A stretch of DNA of 5,657 bases from Acidimicrobiaceae bacterium (GTDB taxonomy: Bacteria; Actinomycetota; Acidimicrobiia; Acidimicrobiales; Palsa-688), in contig WQVT01000187.1 in the NCBI GenBank assembly GCA_009785715.1, forward strand, positions 1-5,657, read 5' to 3'. Positions 5,213 through 5,657 of this stretch are shown piece by piece. The notes below the pieces were generated by a model. The model searched no databases. It worked only from the letters and a program-made list of their open reading frames with translations, and was not told where the DNA came from. The first letter of the stretch is position 1. Every line of letters starts with the position of its first letter. Made by a program: the position numbers and the translations under genes.

Positions 5213-5657
5213 TCACAGCGTGATGGTGACGCTCTTCTCCTCGGTATTGTCCTCGATGCCGGCCCACCCGAGCTCCCGGCCGACGCCGCTCGTCTTGACG
5301 CCTCCCCAGGGAAGGCGGGCGTCGGGGGGCGCGGAGCCGTTGATCCAGACGCCACCACTGCGCAGCTCTCTCGCCAGGCGCATCGCGGCGTTGATGTCGT
5401 TGGTCCAGACGTAGGCCGCCAACCCGTACCTCGTGTCGTTCGCCTGGCGCAGCGCCTCTTCGACGTCGTCGAACGGCATCACGAGGCCAACCGGCCCGAA
5501 GATCTCTTCGCGGGCGATCGTGATCGTGTTGTCGTTGCCGGCGAACACGGTGGGCTCCACGAAGTAGCCCCGCCGGTCCGCTCGCTTGCCACCCGTGACC
5601 AGCTCGGCGCCCTCGCCCGTACCCCGCTCGATGTAGCCGAGCACCCGGTTCAGCTGC
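5213..5657 (-). CDS. NAD(P)-dependent aldehyde dehydrogenase, C-terminal part (cut by window edge)
   Basis: The last 147 residues of an aldehyde dehydrogenase. The frame is open to the right edge (visible start QLNRVLGYIERG), so the N-terminal part, including the catalytic Cys and the general-base Glu, lies outside the window. Visible hallmarks in order: GYFVEPTVF (about 30-38), the EEIFGPV motif (about 50-56) whose Glu and Phe contact the nicotinamide ribose, NDTRYGLAAYVWT (about 73-85), GGVWIN (about 101-106), and the C-terminal PWGGVKTSGVGRELG (about 116-130) followed by TEEKSVTITL. It resembles the broad betaine/general aldehyde dehydrogenase class. I do not see the C-terminus expected of ketoglutarate-semialdehyde dehydrogenases, though that distinction is from memory. 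It oxidises an aldehyde to an acid in the cytoplasm; the substrate is unknown. A GTG at 5644 could be mistaken for a start but is internal. It is the most upstream visible gene of the operon. Confidence 0.93.
   Translation of the reverse strand, partial: QLNRVLGYIERGTGEGAELVTGGKRADRRGYFVEPTVFAGNDNTITIAREEIFGPVGLVMPFDDVEEALRQANDTRYGLAAYVWTNDINAAMRLARELRSGGVWINGSAPPDARLPWGGVKTSGVGRELGWAGIEDNTEEKSVTITL

Noticed and set aside
3997..5223. 408-codon plus-strand open frame opposite the first enolase
   Set aside because: It lies exactly antisense to a gene with clear family motifs. Long antisense frames are expected in GC-rich coding DNA, and its translation is Arg/Asp/Gly/Val/Leu-rich with no family features.
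5158..5358. 67-residue N-terminal extension of the first enolase
   Set aside because: It overlaps the end of the aldehyde dehydrogenase gene out of frame and has no similarity to the capping domain. The ATG at 5157 aligns with the paralog start.

Overview
The window is GC-rich (about two-thirds G+C by eye), dense with genes, and uses GTG as well as ATG starts. This suits a high-GC bacterium. An actinomycete is my first guess from protein style and codon use, but a GC-rich proteobacterium or an uncultured lineage cannot be excluded. I see no RNA genes, CRISPR arrays, insertion sequences, regulators or transporters.

Layout, left to right. A plus-strand gene (6-923, possibly starting before the window) encodes a protein with two regions resembling the carboxymuconolactone decarboxylase/AhpD-like helical fold, without the usual CxxC. 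It ends 4 bases from the end of a minus-strand cluster that fills the rest of the window. In transcription order (right to left) that cluster is: the C-terminal part of an NAD(P)-dependent aldehyde dehydrogenase (5213-5657, cut by the edge); two tandem paralogous enolase-superfamily (mandelate racemase/muconate lactonizing subgroup) enzymes (3946-5157 and 2747-3949) joined by a GTGA stop/start overlap; an aldo/keto reductase (1784-2719); and an Asp/Glu/hydantoin racemase-superfamily protein (928-1734). Gaps are 55, -4, 27 and 49 bases, so this is very probably one operon whose promoter lies beyond the right edge. No gene-free stretch exceeds 60 bases.

The genes look like a catabolic set: two dehydratase- or epimerase-type enolases acting on hydroxy acids, a carbonyl/alcohol redox enzyme, an aldehyde oxidiser and an isomerase-like enzyme. 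A sugar-acid or related hydroxy-acid pathway is the simplest reading, but the substrate cannot be read from the sequence.

The most interesting signal is in the two enolases. Gap-free spacing against recalled D-galactonate dehydratase puts every catalytic residue in place except the first metal-ligand Asp. That position is Gly in both copies, in a shared GTHGQM motif, and the two copies use different Gly codons. The racemase-family protein also breaks its family pattern: it keeps the first catalytic Cys but has Glu at the second Cys position. The window therefore carries three superfamily enzymes with altered or unusual active-site signatures in one operon.
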